A stretch of DNA of 64,000 bases from Corallococcus sp. AS-1-6 (GCF_020037015.1 NZ_JAIQDE010000012.1:222762-286761); one strand, 5' to 3'; shown: positions 48,475 to 58,078, numbered from the stretch's first letter. Notes: a model not told the origin generated them from the sequence alone. Numbers and translations: made by a program.

Positions 48475-49833
48475 ATGAATACTGCCATTCGATGGATTGG
48501 GATGCTGGCCACGTGCGCGTGGCTTGCCGCGTGCCAGGGGATGCCCGAGGAGGGCTCCGAAGTCATCCGCATGGAGATCGCCCTGACAGGGGATGTCTGC
48601 GGAGTCAGCTCGGCCAACGCGACAGTCTCCGCGCCGGACATGACGACCCTGGGTCCCGTGGCGCTCCAGGTGACGGATGCGTCCATCCAGGGCCGCATCA
48701 CCCAGGTCCCGGCGGGCACGGCGCGGACGGTCCAGGTGAACGCGCTCAACGCCTCCGGCCGGGTGGTGTACTCGGGAAGCACCCAGGTGGATGTGGTCGC
48801 CGGCAGCGTCACCTCGGCCAACCTCGTCCTGCGCCGCGACCTCACGAACTGCCCCAGCACGCCGGGGACCGGTGGCATCGACATCGTCGGCTCGCTGGAG
48901 ACGGGCGAGCCGTCCAGCGACGGGGGCACGTCCGACGGTGGCTCGACCCAGGATGGGGGCATCGTCCTCGACGGCGCGCAGCTCGCCTTCAACGTGGATG
49001 ACGCCACGCTGACCAGCGGGGGCATCATCCACTTCTTCGACCGCAACGCCGACCGGGTCCACCGGCTCGACGTGAAGAACCGCCGCTTCCTGAGCGCCTA
49101 CGCGGGCACGGCGGACGCCGTGTCCATGGCGGTGACTCCGGACGGGGCCACCACGTACCTGGCCTACACCGGCGGGCGCATGGACGCCTTCTCGAGCGAC
49201 GGCACCGTCCGCTTCTTCGCCGCGGCGCCGGAGACGGTCTCCAGCATGGTGGTGGCCGGAAACTACCTGTTCACCATCGACGGCTCCGGCGCCTGGGATT
49301 CGCACTCGCTCTACCAGCGAGCCACCGGTGCGCGCGTCGCCACGGCCGAGTGGCGCTACTCCGCTCGCGCCCTCGTGTTCTCCCCGGTGAACAAGCGCGT
49401 CTACCTGCTCAACGCGGGCGTGTCGCCGACGGACGTGACGATGGTGGACGTGGATCCGGTGGCGGGCACGCTGGGCGCCGAGCGGGACTCGCCGTACCAC
49501 GGTGACTACAACCTGCCCAACCCCATCCGGCTCCTGCCGGACGAGTCAGGCGTCCTGGTGGGCAGCGGCCTGTTCTTCAACGCCGCCGACCTCACCTACC
49601 GCACCAGCATGGGCCTGTCGTTCGTGGACGCCGCCTTCCACAACGGCCGCTACTACCTCATCGACACGGTGGGCAACACGACGCAACTGCGCGTGCTGAG
49701 CAGCACCTTCGACATCCTCTCGGCGGGCTACTACCCCGGCCTCGCGAAGCGGGTGTTCGTGCACGACGGTGAGCTGGTGCTCGTCACGGAAGTGCGCACG
49801 GGGCAGCTCCAGGTGCGCATCCTCGCGCCGTAA
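48475..49833 (+). CDS. Propeller-type surface lipoprotein
   Basis: 452 aa. Lipoprotein signal (MNTAIRWIGMLATCAWLAAC, lipobox LAAC). Residues ~25-125 are a beta-sandwich domain (VSAPDMTTLGPVALQVTDAS..), then a Ser/Asp/Gly-rich linker (~150-165, SSDGGTSDGGSTQDGG), then a propeller of YVTN/NHL-like blades ('VHRLDVKNRRFLSAYAGTAD', 'PVNKRVYLLNAGVSPTDVTM'). No catalytic motif. Likely a surface-exposed adhesion or sensing protein; function unknown. It ends at a strong bidirectional terminator. Confidence 0.85.
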   Translation: MNTAIRWIGMLATCAWLAACQGMPEEGSEVIRMEIALTGDVCGVSSANATVSAPDMTTLGPVALQVTDASIQGRITQVPAGTARTVQVNALNASGRVVYSGSTQVDVVAGSVTSANLVLRRDLTNCPSTPGTGGIDIVGSLETGEPSSDGGTSDGGSTQDGGIVLDGAQLAFNVDDATLTSGGIIHFFDRNADRVHRLDVKNRRFLSAYAGTADAVSMAVTPDGATTYLAYTGGRMDAFSSDGTVRFFAAAPETVSSMVVAGNYLFTIDGSGAWDSHSLYQRATGARVATAEWRYSARALVFSPVNKRVYLLNAGVSPTDVTMVDVDPVAGTLGAERDSPYHGDYNLPNPIRLLPDESGVLVGSGLFFNAADLTYRTSMGLSFVDAAFHNGRYYLIDTVGNTTQLRVLSSTFDILSAGYYPGLAKRVFVHDGELVLVTEVRTGQLQVRILAP

Positions 49834-49857
49834 GCCGAAGCACCGCGGATGCAGTCA

Positions 49858-49896
49858 AAAGCCCAGCAACCCCACCGGGTTGCTGGGCTCTTTCTT
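49858..49896. terminator. Bidirectional intrinsic terminator
   Basis: Perfect 13-bp stem AGCCCAGCAACCC (49860-49872) / GGGTTGCTGGGCT (49877-49889) with loop CACC. CTTTCTT follows on the plus strand and a run of A (49857-49860) gives T on the minus strand, so it serves both convergent lipoprotein genes. Confidence 0.93.
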
Positions 49897-49925
49897 CCCT
49901 GCGGCGTAGCGGTGGACCCCTTCCG

Positions 49926-50552
49926 CTACTGCGTGACGTCGACGGTGTAGACGCCGTCGCCGGACGTGGCGGTGCCCGTCACGTGGGTGCTGCCCGGCGT
50001 GCGGCGGACCTGGCCGGTGCCGTCGTCCTCGATTTCACCCGTGAGGGTGAGGTCCAGGGTGACGCTGCCCTCCAGGTCCCCGGTCATCTGGAAGGGCCCC
50101 TTGAGCGTCCCGGTGAACGTGCCACCCGGGATGTCGCGCAACTGGAGGGTGAGCTCCGGCTGCGCCGCCGTGTCCGCGCTCGAAGCGTAGGTGATGTTCA
50201 CCGGCTCCTCGTCCCCGCCCGGGAGGATCTCACCGTCGGAGTAGCGGGTCATGCCGATGCGCAGGCGCATGCCCTTGTTGGCCGAGCTGCCCTGGTCCAC
50301 CTGCCCGGTGACGAGCAGCGTCCCGGAGGCGGCGCCCGTCGTGGACTGGGGCGGGATGTTCGCGCTGGACGCGGCGTTGAAGCCGAGGAAGCCCAACTGC
50401 AGGGCCTTGCTCACGGACGGGTCGAGCCCGAGGTACGCGCGGCGGGCCTGCTCGTCCGAGCTGATGTCGTCATCCCCGCAGGCCGTGAGGCCCAGGGACA
50501 GGAAGAGGGAACATGCGACGGCGGTCAAGGCACGCGGAAGGGGTGTGAACAT
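49926..50552 (-). CDS. Secreted lipoprotein
   Basis: 208 aa, MFTPLPRALTAVACSLFLSL, then GLTACGDDD: lipobox LTAC. The mature part starts with an Asp-rich segment and is mainly beta: 'GTLLVTGQVDQGSSANKGMR', 'TLQLRDIPGGTFTGTLKGPF', 'GSVTLDLTLTGEIEDDGTGQ', 'TGTATSGDGVYTVDV'. GGAG nine nt upstream favours the start at 50552; an ATG at 50570 overlaps the upstream stop (ATGA). No family recognised. Probably co-transcribed with the Cys-rich lipoprotein gene upstream. Confidence 0.78.
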   Translation of the reverse strand: MFTPLPRALTAVACSLFLSLGLTACGDDDISSDEQARRAYLGLDPSVSKALQLGFLGFNAASSANIPPQSTTGAASGTLLVTGQVDQGSSANKGMRLRIGMTRYSDGEILPGGDEEPVNITYASSADTAAQPELTLQLRDIPGGTFTGTLKGPFQMTGDLEGSVTLDLTLTGEIEDDGTGQVRRTPGSTHVTGTATSGDGVYTVDVTQ

Positions 50553-50566
50553 GATGGGTGTCTCCG

Positions 50567-52246
50567 TCATCCGATGGTGCTGTTGCACGTGCAGGGCGTC
50601 GTGCCGGTGCAGGCTTCCCCGGTGACCGTCTCGCAACTGAGCAGCGGGCAGCACGGGCTGGTGGTCGAGCAGGCCTGACCGGCGGCGGAGCAGGTCGACC
50701 CCTTCTCGCAGGTGCCGACGATGCTCCCACCCGGAATGTTGCAGCCGAGCCCGACGCAGCAGTCCGCGGGCGAGGTGCAGGCCTGGCCCTGCGGCTGACA
50801 GGCGCTGGGGGCCGAGCAGGTGCCACTGGTGCAGATGCCGGAGCAGCAGGCGGAGCCCGAGGCGCAGGCCTTCCCGTTCGCGGCGCACGTGCCCGCGTCC
50901 GTCCCGCCCGTGCCTCCGTCCTGGGTGCCCGTGCCGCCGTCCGTGCCGCCACCGCCCGGCACGTCCCCGGTACGGCAGGCGTAGCCGAACTCGGAGGCGA
51001 TGAAGCAGGTGGTGCCGGCGCAGCACTTGGAGGCCTGCGGGTCACAGGGCGTGCCCACGGGATCGCACGTCGTCGTCTTCTGGCAGGTCAGGCCGCCATC
51101 CGCGCCGGGCAGGCAGCGCGCGTCGCCGCAGCACTGGTCGGAGAACTGGCACTGCTGGCCCTGCGCGATGCAGCACGGCTCCTCGCCGGTGTAGCCCGTG
51201 GGGCAGCCCGCCGGGCAGTTGTTGTTGGGGCAGCCGCCGAAGCAGCGCGGGACGCCGGAGGAGTCCACCTTGCACACGGCCTTCTGACCGTCGCAGCAGG
51301 CCTCGCGGGCGTTCACGTCGATGATGCCGCCGTCCGGCAGTTGGCCGCTGCCGCAGATGTTGCCCACCGGGTTGCAGCCATTCGGCTTGTCACAGCGGCT
51401 CTCGCGGCAGTCCACCGCGTTGGACAGCTTCTCGCCGCCGCAGCACACGCCGTCGTCGGTGCAGTAGTCGCCCGTGGGACGGCAGCCGCCCACCGGTTGG
51501 CACACGGTGGTGCCGAAGCCCAGGTCCACGCACGTGCGCGAGCAGCAGGTGCTGGAGCCCGAGCACGGGTTGCCGTCCTGGAGGCAGCCGCCCGCGCCGC
51601 CACCGCTGACCGCCACGCAGCGGCCCGGGGTGCCCGTGTTCTCCTGCGAGCACACACCGCCGCAGCAGTCCGCGCCCTTCATGCACAGGTCGTTGTTGGC
51701 CTGGCACGAGTACGCCGCCTTGCAGATTCCTCCCTGGCAGTTGCTGGAGCAGCAGTCCCCCGCGCCGGTGCAGGCCTGGCCCGGTACCTTGCAACTGCTG
51801 GTGTTGTTGGAAGGCAGCGCCGCGCACTTGCCGTCCGCGCCGCAGATCTTCGTGCAGCACGCCTCCGCGCTGGCGCACGTGCTGCCCACGTCCAGGCACT
51901 GCAGCGTGGAGCACTTGCCGTCCAGGCAACTGTTCGTGCAGCACTCGATGCCGCTGGTGCAGGCCTCACCCGCGGCGGTGCACTGGGCGCTGGGGGCCGG
52001 ACAGACGCCCGTGTCCGAGCAGAGGCCCGTACAGCACTGGGCGCCCGAGTCCCGGCTGCACGCCGTGCCCTCGCCGAGGCACTGGGAGCCCGGTCCCGCG
52101 TCGGGCAGGGGCTGCCCCGCGTCCGTTCCGGCATCCACCGTGACCGGCGGTGAGTCCGGCGGCTTGCCGATGTCTCCACTGCTACAAGCCACGACACCCA
52201 GGGCCACACCCAGGGCCCCCAGCAACAGCCAGCGGTTTGCCTTCAT
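50567..52246 (-). CDS. Large Cys-rich repeat lipoprotein
   Basis: 559 aa. Lipoprotein signal MKANRWLLLGALGVALGVVA then CSS (lipobox VVAC). After an Asp/Pro linker come about a dozen ~40-residue modules of the form C...G..C.....CC...C....C, e.g. 'QCLGEGTACSRDSGAQCCTG' and 'QACTGAGDCCSSNCQGGICK', like the Dickkopf/colipase-type disulfide repeats frequent in myxobacteria. The linker near residues 430-450 is Gly/Thr-rich. Over 70 cysteines imply oxidative folding at the cell surface. No catalytic motif; toxin-like or adhesive roles are possible but unproven. Confidence 0.85.
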   Translation of the reverse strand: MKANRWLLLGALGVALGVVACSSGDIGKPPDSPPVTVDAGTDAGQPLPDAGPGSQCLGEGTACSRDSGAQCCTGLCSDTGVCPAPSAQCTAAGEACTSGIECCTNSCLDGKCSTLQCLDVGSTCASAEACCTKICGADGKCAALPSNNTSSCKVPGQACTGAGDCCSSNCQGGICKAAYSCQANNDLCMKGADCCGGVCSQENTGTPGRCVAVSGGGAGGCLQDGNPCSGSSTCCSRTCVDLGFGTTVCQPVGGCRPTGDYCTDDGVCCGGEKLSNAVDCRESRCDKPNGCNPVGNICGSGQLPDGGIIDVNAREACCDGQKAVCKVDSSGVPRCFGGCPNNNCPAGCPTGYTGEEPCCIAQGQQCQFSDQCCGDARCLPGADGGLTCQKTTTCDPVGTPCDPQASKCCAGTTCFIASEFGYACRTGDVPGGGGTDGGTGTQDGGTGGTDAGTCAANGKACASGSACCSGICTSGTCSAPSACQPQGQACTSPADCCVGLGCNIPGGSIVGTCEKGSTCSAAGQACSTTSPCCPLLSCETVTGEACTGTTPCTCNSTIG

Positions 52247-52402
52247 CCCCTGGAGACCCCGGACGGTGACGACCGGCCACGCGAGAGCCCCGCCCACGCC
52301 CTGATTCCAGGCCCTTGCGGCAGCCGCCCTCCCCGGACCGGCAATCAAAAGGAGGTGCTGGCGTACACACCTCGCGTCCCTCTCCCATCCTTCGGTGACC
52401 CC

Positions 52403-53974
52403 ATGCGTCGTTCCCTGTCCTACCTCGTGCTCGCGGTCATCCTGTTCGGCCCGGGAGGCGCGGCCCTCGCGGCGGAGGGGACGAAGAAGCCCGCCACGCA
52501 ATGGTTGGCCAGCCCGGCCCAGGCGGCCCGCGCGGCGCGCGTGGAGGCGGGCCTGGCCCCGGTCGTCATCGAAGGCGAGAAACCCCAGCGCCTGACGCTC
52601 CCGCAGTGGATGGCGCTGTACCGGATCCCCGGGCTGAGCATCGCCGTCTTCGACAAGCACGCCATCGCCTGGGCCAGGACCTATGGCGTGAAGGAGGCGG
52701 GTGGCTCGGAGCCCGTCACCCTGGAGACGCTGTTCCAGGCGGGCTCCATCAGCAAGCCGGTGACGGCGCTGGCGGCGCTGCACTTCGTCGAGGCCGGCAA
52801 GTGGTCGCTCGACGAGAACATCAACGACAGGCTGCGCTCGTGGAAGGTCCCCGAGAACGACTTCACGAAGGAGCAGAAGGTCACCCTGCGCAGGTTGCTC
52901 AGCCACAGCGCGGGGACGACCGTGCATGGCTTCCCCGGGTACGCCGTCGACGCGCCCGTGCCCACGCTGGTGCAGGTGCTGGAGGGCGCGGCGCCCGCGA
53001 ATACCGCTCCGGTGCGCGTCGACCTCGTCCCCGGGACCAAGACGCGCTACAGCGGCGGTGGCACGTCCATCGTCCAGTTGATGATGGTGGATCAGCTCCA
53101 GAAGCCGTTCCCCCAGGTCATGCGGGAGACGGTGCTGAAGCCGCTTGGCATGAGCAGCAGCTCCTACGAGCAGCCCCTGCCTCCGGCCCTCGCCGCCAGG
53201 ACGGCGACCGGGACGTACGCCAGCGGGAAGAGCGTCGCGGGCCGCTGGCATGTGTACCCGGAGATGGCCGCGGCCGGACTTTGGACCACGCCGTCCGAAC
53301 TCGCGCGGGTCGCCCTCGAGGTATCCAGCGCGAAGGCGGGGAAGTCCCAGCGCGTGCTGTCGCAAGCGATGACGAAGCAGATGCTGACGCGGCAGTCGGA
53401 GGCGTTCGGATTGGGCTTCCAGGTGGAGCCCGGCACCGACCGCTTCTGGCACGGAGGCTCGGACGAAGGCTTCCAGGCCGCGTTCATGGCCTTCGGTGAC
53501 ACGGGCAGCGGCGTGGTCGTCATGGCCAACTCAGACAATGGCTTCCTGCTCTTCGATCGCCTCATCGCCAGCGTCGCGGCCGAGTATGGCTGGACCGCGT
53601 TCAAGCCCGAGCCCGTGTCGCCGTCCTCCCAGGTGGATGTGCTCATGCGGCTCAAGGGCGTCGACACCGCGCTCGCCTGGTACACCGCGAAGCACCGCGA
53701 GGGCATGAAGGGGCTGGAGTCAGGGCACCTGAACCAGCTCGGCTACCGGTTGCTGGCAGACGGCAAGGGCGCGGAGGCGGTGCGGGTGTTCGAAGCGAAC
53801 GTGAAGCTCTTCCCGGCGGATGCGAATGCCTATGACAGCCTGGGCGAGGCGCAGCTCCAGCTTGGACAGAAGGAAGAGGCCATCGCGAACTACAGGAAGT
53901 CGCTCGCGCTGGACGCGGGGAATGCCAACGCGGTGAAGGTGCTCCAGAAGCTTGGCGTGCCCACCGGGAAGTGA
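52403..53974 (+). CDS. Beta-lactamase-fold serine hydrolase with C-terminal TPRs
   Basis: 523 aa with a signal peptide (MRRSLSYLVLAVILFGPGGA..ALAA). Catalytic motifs: S-I-S-K (Ser115, Lys118), Y-S-G (Tyr216) and H-G-G (His350), as in class C beta-lactamases, DD-peptidases and esterases. The last ~100 residues contain TPR-like helices ('GYRLLADGKGAEAVRVFEAN', 'AYDSLGEAQLQLGQKEEAIA', 'NYRKSLALDAGNANAVKVLQ'). The combination is common in predicted periplasmic esterases/peptidases. Divergent from the Cys-rich lipoprotein. Confidence 0.88.
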   Translation: MRRSLSYLVLAVILFGPGGAALAAEGTKKPATQWLASPAQAARAARVEAGLAPVVIEGEKPQRLTLPQWMALYRIPGLSIAVFDKHAIAWARTYGVKEAGGSEPVTLETLFQAGSISKPVTALAALHFVEAGKWSLDENINDRLRSWKVPENDFTKEQKVTLRRLLSHSAGTTVHGFPGYAVDAPVPTLVQVLEGAAPANTAPVRVDLVPGTKTRYSGGGTSIVQLMMVDQLQKPFPQVMRETVLKPLGMSSSSYEQPLPPALAARTATGTYASGKSVAGRWHVYPEMAAAGLWTTPSELARVALEVSSAKAGKSQRVLSQAMTKQMLTRQSEAFGLGFQVEPGTDRFWHGGSDEGFQAAFMAFGDTGSGVVVMANSDNGFLLFDRLIASVAAEYGWTAFKPEPVSPSSQVDVLMRLKGVDTALAWYTAKHREGMKGLESGHLNQLGYRLLADGKGAEAVRVFEANVKLFPADANAYDSLGEAQLQLGQKEEAIANYRKSLALDAGNANAVKVLQKLGVPTGK

Positions 53975-54102
53975 GCGCGGGGCCTCCGCCTGGAGTTGCA
54001 TCGGCCGCGGGCCCCCTGGGCTGAAGTCCCGGACGCGGTGCGGCGTGGCGCCGCAGGTCGGGATTTCTGGCAGAGTGGAGCGAATCCACCGGGGGGTATT
54101 CC

Positions 54103-55005
54103 ATGCAGAGCAACGTCATCACCGAGGTGTTCCTGCCCATCGCGCTGGGCGTGATCATGCTCGGGCTGGGCCTGAGCCTCACCCTCGCGGATTTCCGCCG
54201 CGTGGCCCTGTTTCCGCGCGCGGCGCTGGTGGGCCTGGGCTGTCAGACGCTGCTCATGCCCGTGGTCTGTTACGGCATCGCGACCGGCTTCGGGCTGCCT
54301 CCGTCGCTCGCCGTGGGGTTGATGTTGTTGTCCGCCACGCCCGGTGGCGCGACCGCGAACCTCTTCAGCCACCTGGCCAAGGGCGATGTCGCGCTGAACG
54401 TCAGCCTGACGGCGGTCAACAGCGTGCTGTCGCTGTTCACGTTGCCGCTCATCGTGAACCTCTCCGTGTCGCACTTCATGGGCGAGGAGCGGGCCATCCC
54501 CTTGCAGTTCGCGAAGATCCTCCAGGTGTTCGGCATCGTCCTGGTGCCCATCTCGCTGGGCATGTGGGTGCGCGCGATGCGGCCCTCGCTCGCGCAGGGA
54601 TTGGACCGGCCCGTGCGCATCCTGTCGGCGCTGTTCCTGGTGCTCGTGGTGGCCGGGGCGGCGCTCAAGGAGCGGGACCAGGTGGTGACGTACTTCCAGA
54701 GCGTGGGGCTCGCGGCGCTGGCCTTCAACCTGGCCAGCATGGCGGTCGGCTTCGTGGTGCCCATGCTGCTGCGCATCGAGCGCAAGCAGGCGGTGGCCAT
54801 CGCGATGGAGGTGGGCATCCACAACGGCACGCTGGCCATCGCCATCGCGTCCAGCCCCCGGCTGCTCAATGACGGCGTGATGGCCATCCCCGCGGCCATC
54901 TACAGCATCATCATGTTCTTCACCGCCGGAGTGTTCGGCGCCCTGGTCGCCCGGAAGCAGGCCGCGAGCGCGGCTGCGGTGGACCTGCATCCCCAGTCTC
55001 ATTGA
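54103..55005 (+). CDS. Bile acid:sodium symporter family (BASS) transporter
   Basis: 300 aa, about nine to ten TM segments from the N-terminus ('FLPIALGVIMLGLGLSLTLA'). Conserved motifs: 'LLSATPGGATANLFSHLAKG' (the SATPGG region lining the sodium/substrate site) and 'MEVGIHNGTLAIAIA' (the G-x-Q/H-N-x-x-L-A motif). BASS proteins import bile acids, pantothenate-like or other organic anions with Na+. Substrate unknown. No coupling to neighbours. Confidence 0.92.
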   Translation: MQSNVITEVFLPIALGVIMLGLGLSLTLADFRRVALFPRAALVGLGCQTLLMPVVCYGIATGFGLPPSLAVGLMLLSATPGGATANLFSHLAKGDVALNVSLTAVNSVLSLFTLPLIVNLSVSHFMGEERAIPLQFAKILQVFGIVLVPISLGMWVRAMRPSLAQGLDRPVRILSALFLVLVVAGAALKERDQVVTYFQSVGLAALAFNLASMAVGFVVPMLLRIERKQAVAIAMEVGIHNGTLAIAIASSPRLLNDGVMAIPAAIYSIIMFFTAGVFGALVARKQAASAAAVDLHPQSH

Positions 55006-55083
55006 GGGACTTCGGCGGTCCTCTATTTGGACGTGTCCCGGAGCAGCCCCAGCAGGCGAAGCATCTCCAATTAAAGTGAAAGC

Positions 55084-55956
55084 ATGCGAGTCGGCCTTTT
55101 GAAGCGGGTAATCAGGTGCACCCTTCTGATGGCCTCTGTCGCGTGCGTGTTCGCCCTCATTTATGTCGCCTGGCTCTGGGTCGACACCCCTGACGTCACC
55201 CACCTCAAGACGCAGCGGCCCTCGACCACGGCCTTGATGTGGCTCAGGGAACGGGAACGGGCGCCCCAGGCCCGGCTCCTTCCGGAGGACTGGATCCCGG
55301 TTGAGCACATGCCTCTGCTCGCGTGTGCCGTTGTGAAGGCGGAGGACAGGATGTTCTTCCGTCATGGTGGCTTCGACTGGCACGAGACGCGGGTCGCGCT
55401 CTGGCAGGCGTGGCGCACGGGACATCTGCGCGGGGCGAGCACGATGACCGCGCAGCTCGCCCGCACCCTGTTCCTCTCACCCGAACGGTCCCTTGAACGG
55501 AAGCTGCGGGAGGCCTTCCTGGTACAGGACCTTGAGAAGGCTCTCTCAAAGAGAGACATCCTGGAGCTCTACCTCAACACCATCGAGTGGGGAGACGGCG
55601 TCTACGGGGCCGCCGACGCCGCCCGTCAGTATTTTGGAAAACCGCCTGACGTACTCGACCCTTTCGAAGCAGCAACGCTGGCGAGCCTCATCCCGGCGCC
55701 AGGAGCGCCGCTGGTTGGCAAGAACCTCGACCGCTTCAACCGCTCCCACGCCAGGGTGCTTCGCCAGCTCTACCGCTCACGCATCATCACGCAGGAAGAG
55801 CGTGACGCGGCGGAAGCTTCGCGGCGGACAGGTCTGTCTGACGCGGCAACCACTCCCTGGCCAACACACCATGCATGGGTGCCACGGCATGACCTGATGC
55901 CCTTCCTGGACCAGGAGTGTGGCCTCGAAGACGAGCTCGCGAATCGGCGGCACTGA
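55084..55956 (+). CDS. mtgA: Monofunctional peptidoglycan glycosyltransferase (GT51)
   Basis: 290 aa. One N-terminal TM ('TLLMASVACVFALIYVAWLW') and a GT51 domain with all hallmark motifs: AEDRMFFRHGGFDW (catalytic Glu), RGASTMTAQLARTLFL, KLREAFLVQDLEKALSKRDI and LELYLNTIEWGDGVYGAADA with 'AATLASLIPAPG'. No transpeptidase domain, so it polymerises lipid II into glycan strands only. The C-terminus (~265-290) is slightly longer than usual for MtgA. Inner membrane, periplasmic active site. Confidence 0.92.
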   Translation: MRVGLLKRVIRCTLLMASVACVFALIYVAWLWVDTPDVTHLKTQRPSTTALMWLRERERAPQARLLPEDWIPVEHMPLLACAVVKAEDRMFFRHGGFDWHETRVALWQAWRTGHLRGASTMTAQLARTLFLSPERSLERKLREAFLVQDLEKALSKRDILELYLNTIEWGDGVYGAADAARQYFGKPPDVLDPFEAATLASLIPAPGAPLVGKNLDRFNRSHARVLRQLYRSRIITQEERDAAEASRRTGLSDAATTPWPTHHAWVPRHDLMPFLDQECGLEDELANRRH

Positions 55957-55968
55957 GTCGAGGAAGGC

Positions 55969-57621
55969 CTACGGGTTCGCGGAGGAGGCCGTCTCCAGCA
56001 GGCGCAGGACGGTGCCGCAGTCATGATGGGTTGAGCCCTGGAGCCTGGAGGCGAGATGGGGCTCCACCGCGTCGGCCCTCCGTGCGAACGCCAGGGCAGA
56101 GGGCAGATCGCCTCGCGACTCCGCGCACCTGGCTGCGACACAGAGCAACCCCACCAGATGCGGGGCCTCCGCGATGGCACGATCCAACAGGGGCGCCGCC
56201 GCCACGCAGTCACGGCTCCGGGACAAGCGAAGCGCCGCCCGGGAGAGTGCTTCGACATGCGCCGTGGCGACAAGAGCCTGCCTCGGGCCCAGGGTCGCGA
56301 TCAGGTAGTAACGCCCCAAACACCACGTCCCTCCGGCAATCAGCAGCGCCAGGATGACGAAGGCCTTTCTACGTACGGAAGAGGTGAACACACACGGCGT
56401 TCCCTCCGCCATCGCGAGGCCGACGAGCACGCCCCCTGCGGCAAGCTGTTCCGCATGCAGCAGCGGTTGGTCGAAGACGGCATGGACGCCGAAGACGGTC
56501 AGCGCCGCTCCAAGCCCAGGCACGGTGGCGGCCCTGACTCGCCTCGCGACGGTCCAGGAGAACGCCCCCCAGGCAGTAAGGCCGAGCAGCCCCGTCTCCG
56601 CGAGGATCCGCAGCAGGTCGGACCGTGGGGCCCGTCCATCTCCATAGGGAGGAGGATGCAGGCCCGCTTCATGGGCGAATCGTGAGCTGGCGTCCGTCCA
56701 TGCCGTGGGGCCCATGCCGAGAAGGGGCGCGGAGGCAACGATGGAGCGGGTGACCATGGCTTGCCCGACGCGATAGCGCCCCGACCCCTGGTCGTGCTCC
56801 GCGATTCTCATGAGAGATGCCGCGAAGGGAGAGGACTCCTGCCAGCGCAATCCCGGCCAGGGGACCAGGACTGCCAGCCCCACGGCGAGCACCAGCAGTA
56901 GCAGGACTCGAGACAGTCGCGTGCGGAGGTCCGCGCCCATGGGTCCACGAAGCAGGCCGAACCCGGCCAGGACCACCGCGATCCCGAGCCCCAGCCACAC
57001 ACTGCGACATCGCGTGAGCACGACGATGATGACCAGGAGCACCGTCGAAGCGCCCCAGGCGATACCCTTGCCACGAGCAAAGCGGGCGATTGCGAGCGGG
57101 AGGATGAGCCCGACGAAGCCCGCGACCTGATTGCGCCCACCGAGGGTCGATGCGGGCCGCCGGAGGTCAACCCAGGGCAATTCCAGGCCCAATGCCTCCA
57201 GCAACGCCACGGCCGCCACGACCACCGCCACACCCGTGAGCAGCGCGACGAGCCGGTCGCGCTCCGGGGCGTCTCTGGCGAGCCGGGCAGTCACCACCGC
57301 GATGATCAACGCCGAGGCCTCGGCCGCGATGCGTTCAAGGCCGAGCTGAAGTGACGCCGTGCCAGCCATGGTGGACACGAGGCCCACCAGAATCATCCCG
57401 GCCCAGGCCAATACCGGGGCGGAAATTCCAGGGGGCTCCCGTCGGGAGAGGCCCCCGTGGAGCGCGAGCATCAGGGCGAACACTCCGAGCGCCAGACGTT
57501 TGGGGACGTAGACTCCGTCCCCGGCCTCCAGCCCCTCCGCACCGATGAGCAGCGCAGTGGAGACGAGGACGCACCCGACCAGCGCGCGCTCGATGCTGAC
57601 GGCCTCCCAACGTGAGTCCAT
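55969..57621 (-). CDS. O-antigen ligase/polymerase family (Wzy_C) membrane protein
   Basis: 550 aa, about 10-12 TM segments. Has the family motifs 'NQVAGFVGLILPLAIARFAR', LTRCRSVWLGLG (the T/SRS..lG region) and a large periplasmic loop with 'FAHEAGLHPPPYGDGRAPRS' then 'DLLRILAETGLLGLTAWGAF', corresponding to the H.D.L....E.G..G signature. The C-terminal ~130 residues are soluble and helical, TPR-like. Probably a glycan ligase or polymerase; no other glycan-assembly gene is adjacent apart from mtgA, whose stop is 12 nt away (convergent). Confidence 0.85.
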   Translation of the reverse strand: MDSRWEAVSIERALVGCVLVSTALLIGAEGLEAGDGVYVPKRLALGVFALMLALHGGLSRREPPGISAPVLAWAGMILVGLVSTMAGTASLQLGLERIAAEASALIIAVVTARLARDAPERDRLVALLTGVAVVVAAVALLEALGLELPWVDLRRPASTLGGRNQVAGFVGLILPLAIARFARGKGIAWGASTVLLVIIVVLTRCRSVWLGLGIAVVLAGFGLLRGPMGADLRTRLSRVLLLLVLAVGLAVLVPWPGLRWQESSPFAASLMRIAEHDQGSGRYRVGQAMVTRSIVASAPLLGMGPTAWTDASSRFAHEAGLHPPPYGDGRAPRSDLLRILAETGLLGLTAWGAFSWTVARRVRAATVPGLGAALTVFGVHAVFDQPLLHAEQLAAGGVLVGLAMAEGTPCVFTSSVRRKAFVILALLIAGGTWCLGRYYLIATLGPRQALVATAHVEALSRAALRLSRSRDCVAAAPLLDRAIAEAPHLVGLLCVAARCAESRGDLPSALAFARRADAVEPHLASRLQGSTHHDCGTVLRLLETASSANP

Positions 57622-57646
57622 TCAGTGGCCCCTGCTCGGATTGAGG

Positions 57647-58078
57647 TTACTCCTCTTCCGCGCACGTGCCGTTGTTACAGACATAGCCGGGTTCGCAGTT
57701 GAAGTCGTTGTTGCAATCTCCGCAGTTACCCTGACCAAGACAATCGGGAACACACTCGGTGCCCTCGCAGTAGTATCCCGTTTCGCAGCCTGTGTTCATG
57801 CAGTTGTCCGGGTCGTCGATGCACATCCCGTCCATACAGGTCTCCCAAGGCCAGCAGAGGACCTGCTCACAGGGGTCTGGTTCGGGTGGCGCTTCGATGC
57901 AGAAACCCTGCGCCGAGTCGCAAATTTCGCCTGCATCGCAGGGCGTAAAAACATCACAGGCGGCGCCGACGACACGCTGGCGGGCATTAGACAAATGATT
58001 GTCGGGAACTGTTGCCCCACAACTGAGCGTTCCCACAGCCACCACCAGTGCAGCCCACTCGCGAATGTGCTTCGTCAT
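57647..58078 (-). CDS. Small Cys-rich lipoprotein
   Basis: 143 aa, MTKHIREWAALVVAVGTLSC then GAT: lipoprotein signal with lipobox TLSC. Mature region of EGF-like/Dickkopf-like repeats: 'CDVFTPCDAGEICDSAQGFC', 'CEQVLCWPWETCMDGMC', 'CMNTGCETGYYCEGTEC', 'CNNDFNCEPGYVCNNGTC'. Acidic C-terminus (AEEE). Likely surface-exposed; function unknown. It lies downstream of a long gap and upstream of the ligase-like gene (25 nt), possibly co-transcribed. Confidence 0.8.
   Translation of the reverse strand: MTKHIREWAALVVAVGTLSCGATVPDNHLSNARQRVVGAACDVFTPCDAGEICDSAQGFCIEAPPEPDPCEQVLCWPWETCMDGMCIDDPDNCMNTGCETGYYCEGTECVPDCLGQGNCGDCNNDFNCEPGYVCNNGTCAEEE

Noticed and set aside
50558..52153. 531-aa plus-strand Ala/Arg-rich ORF
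   Set aside because: Antisense shadow of the Cys-rich lipoprotein gene; low-complexity composition.
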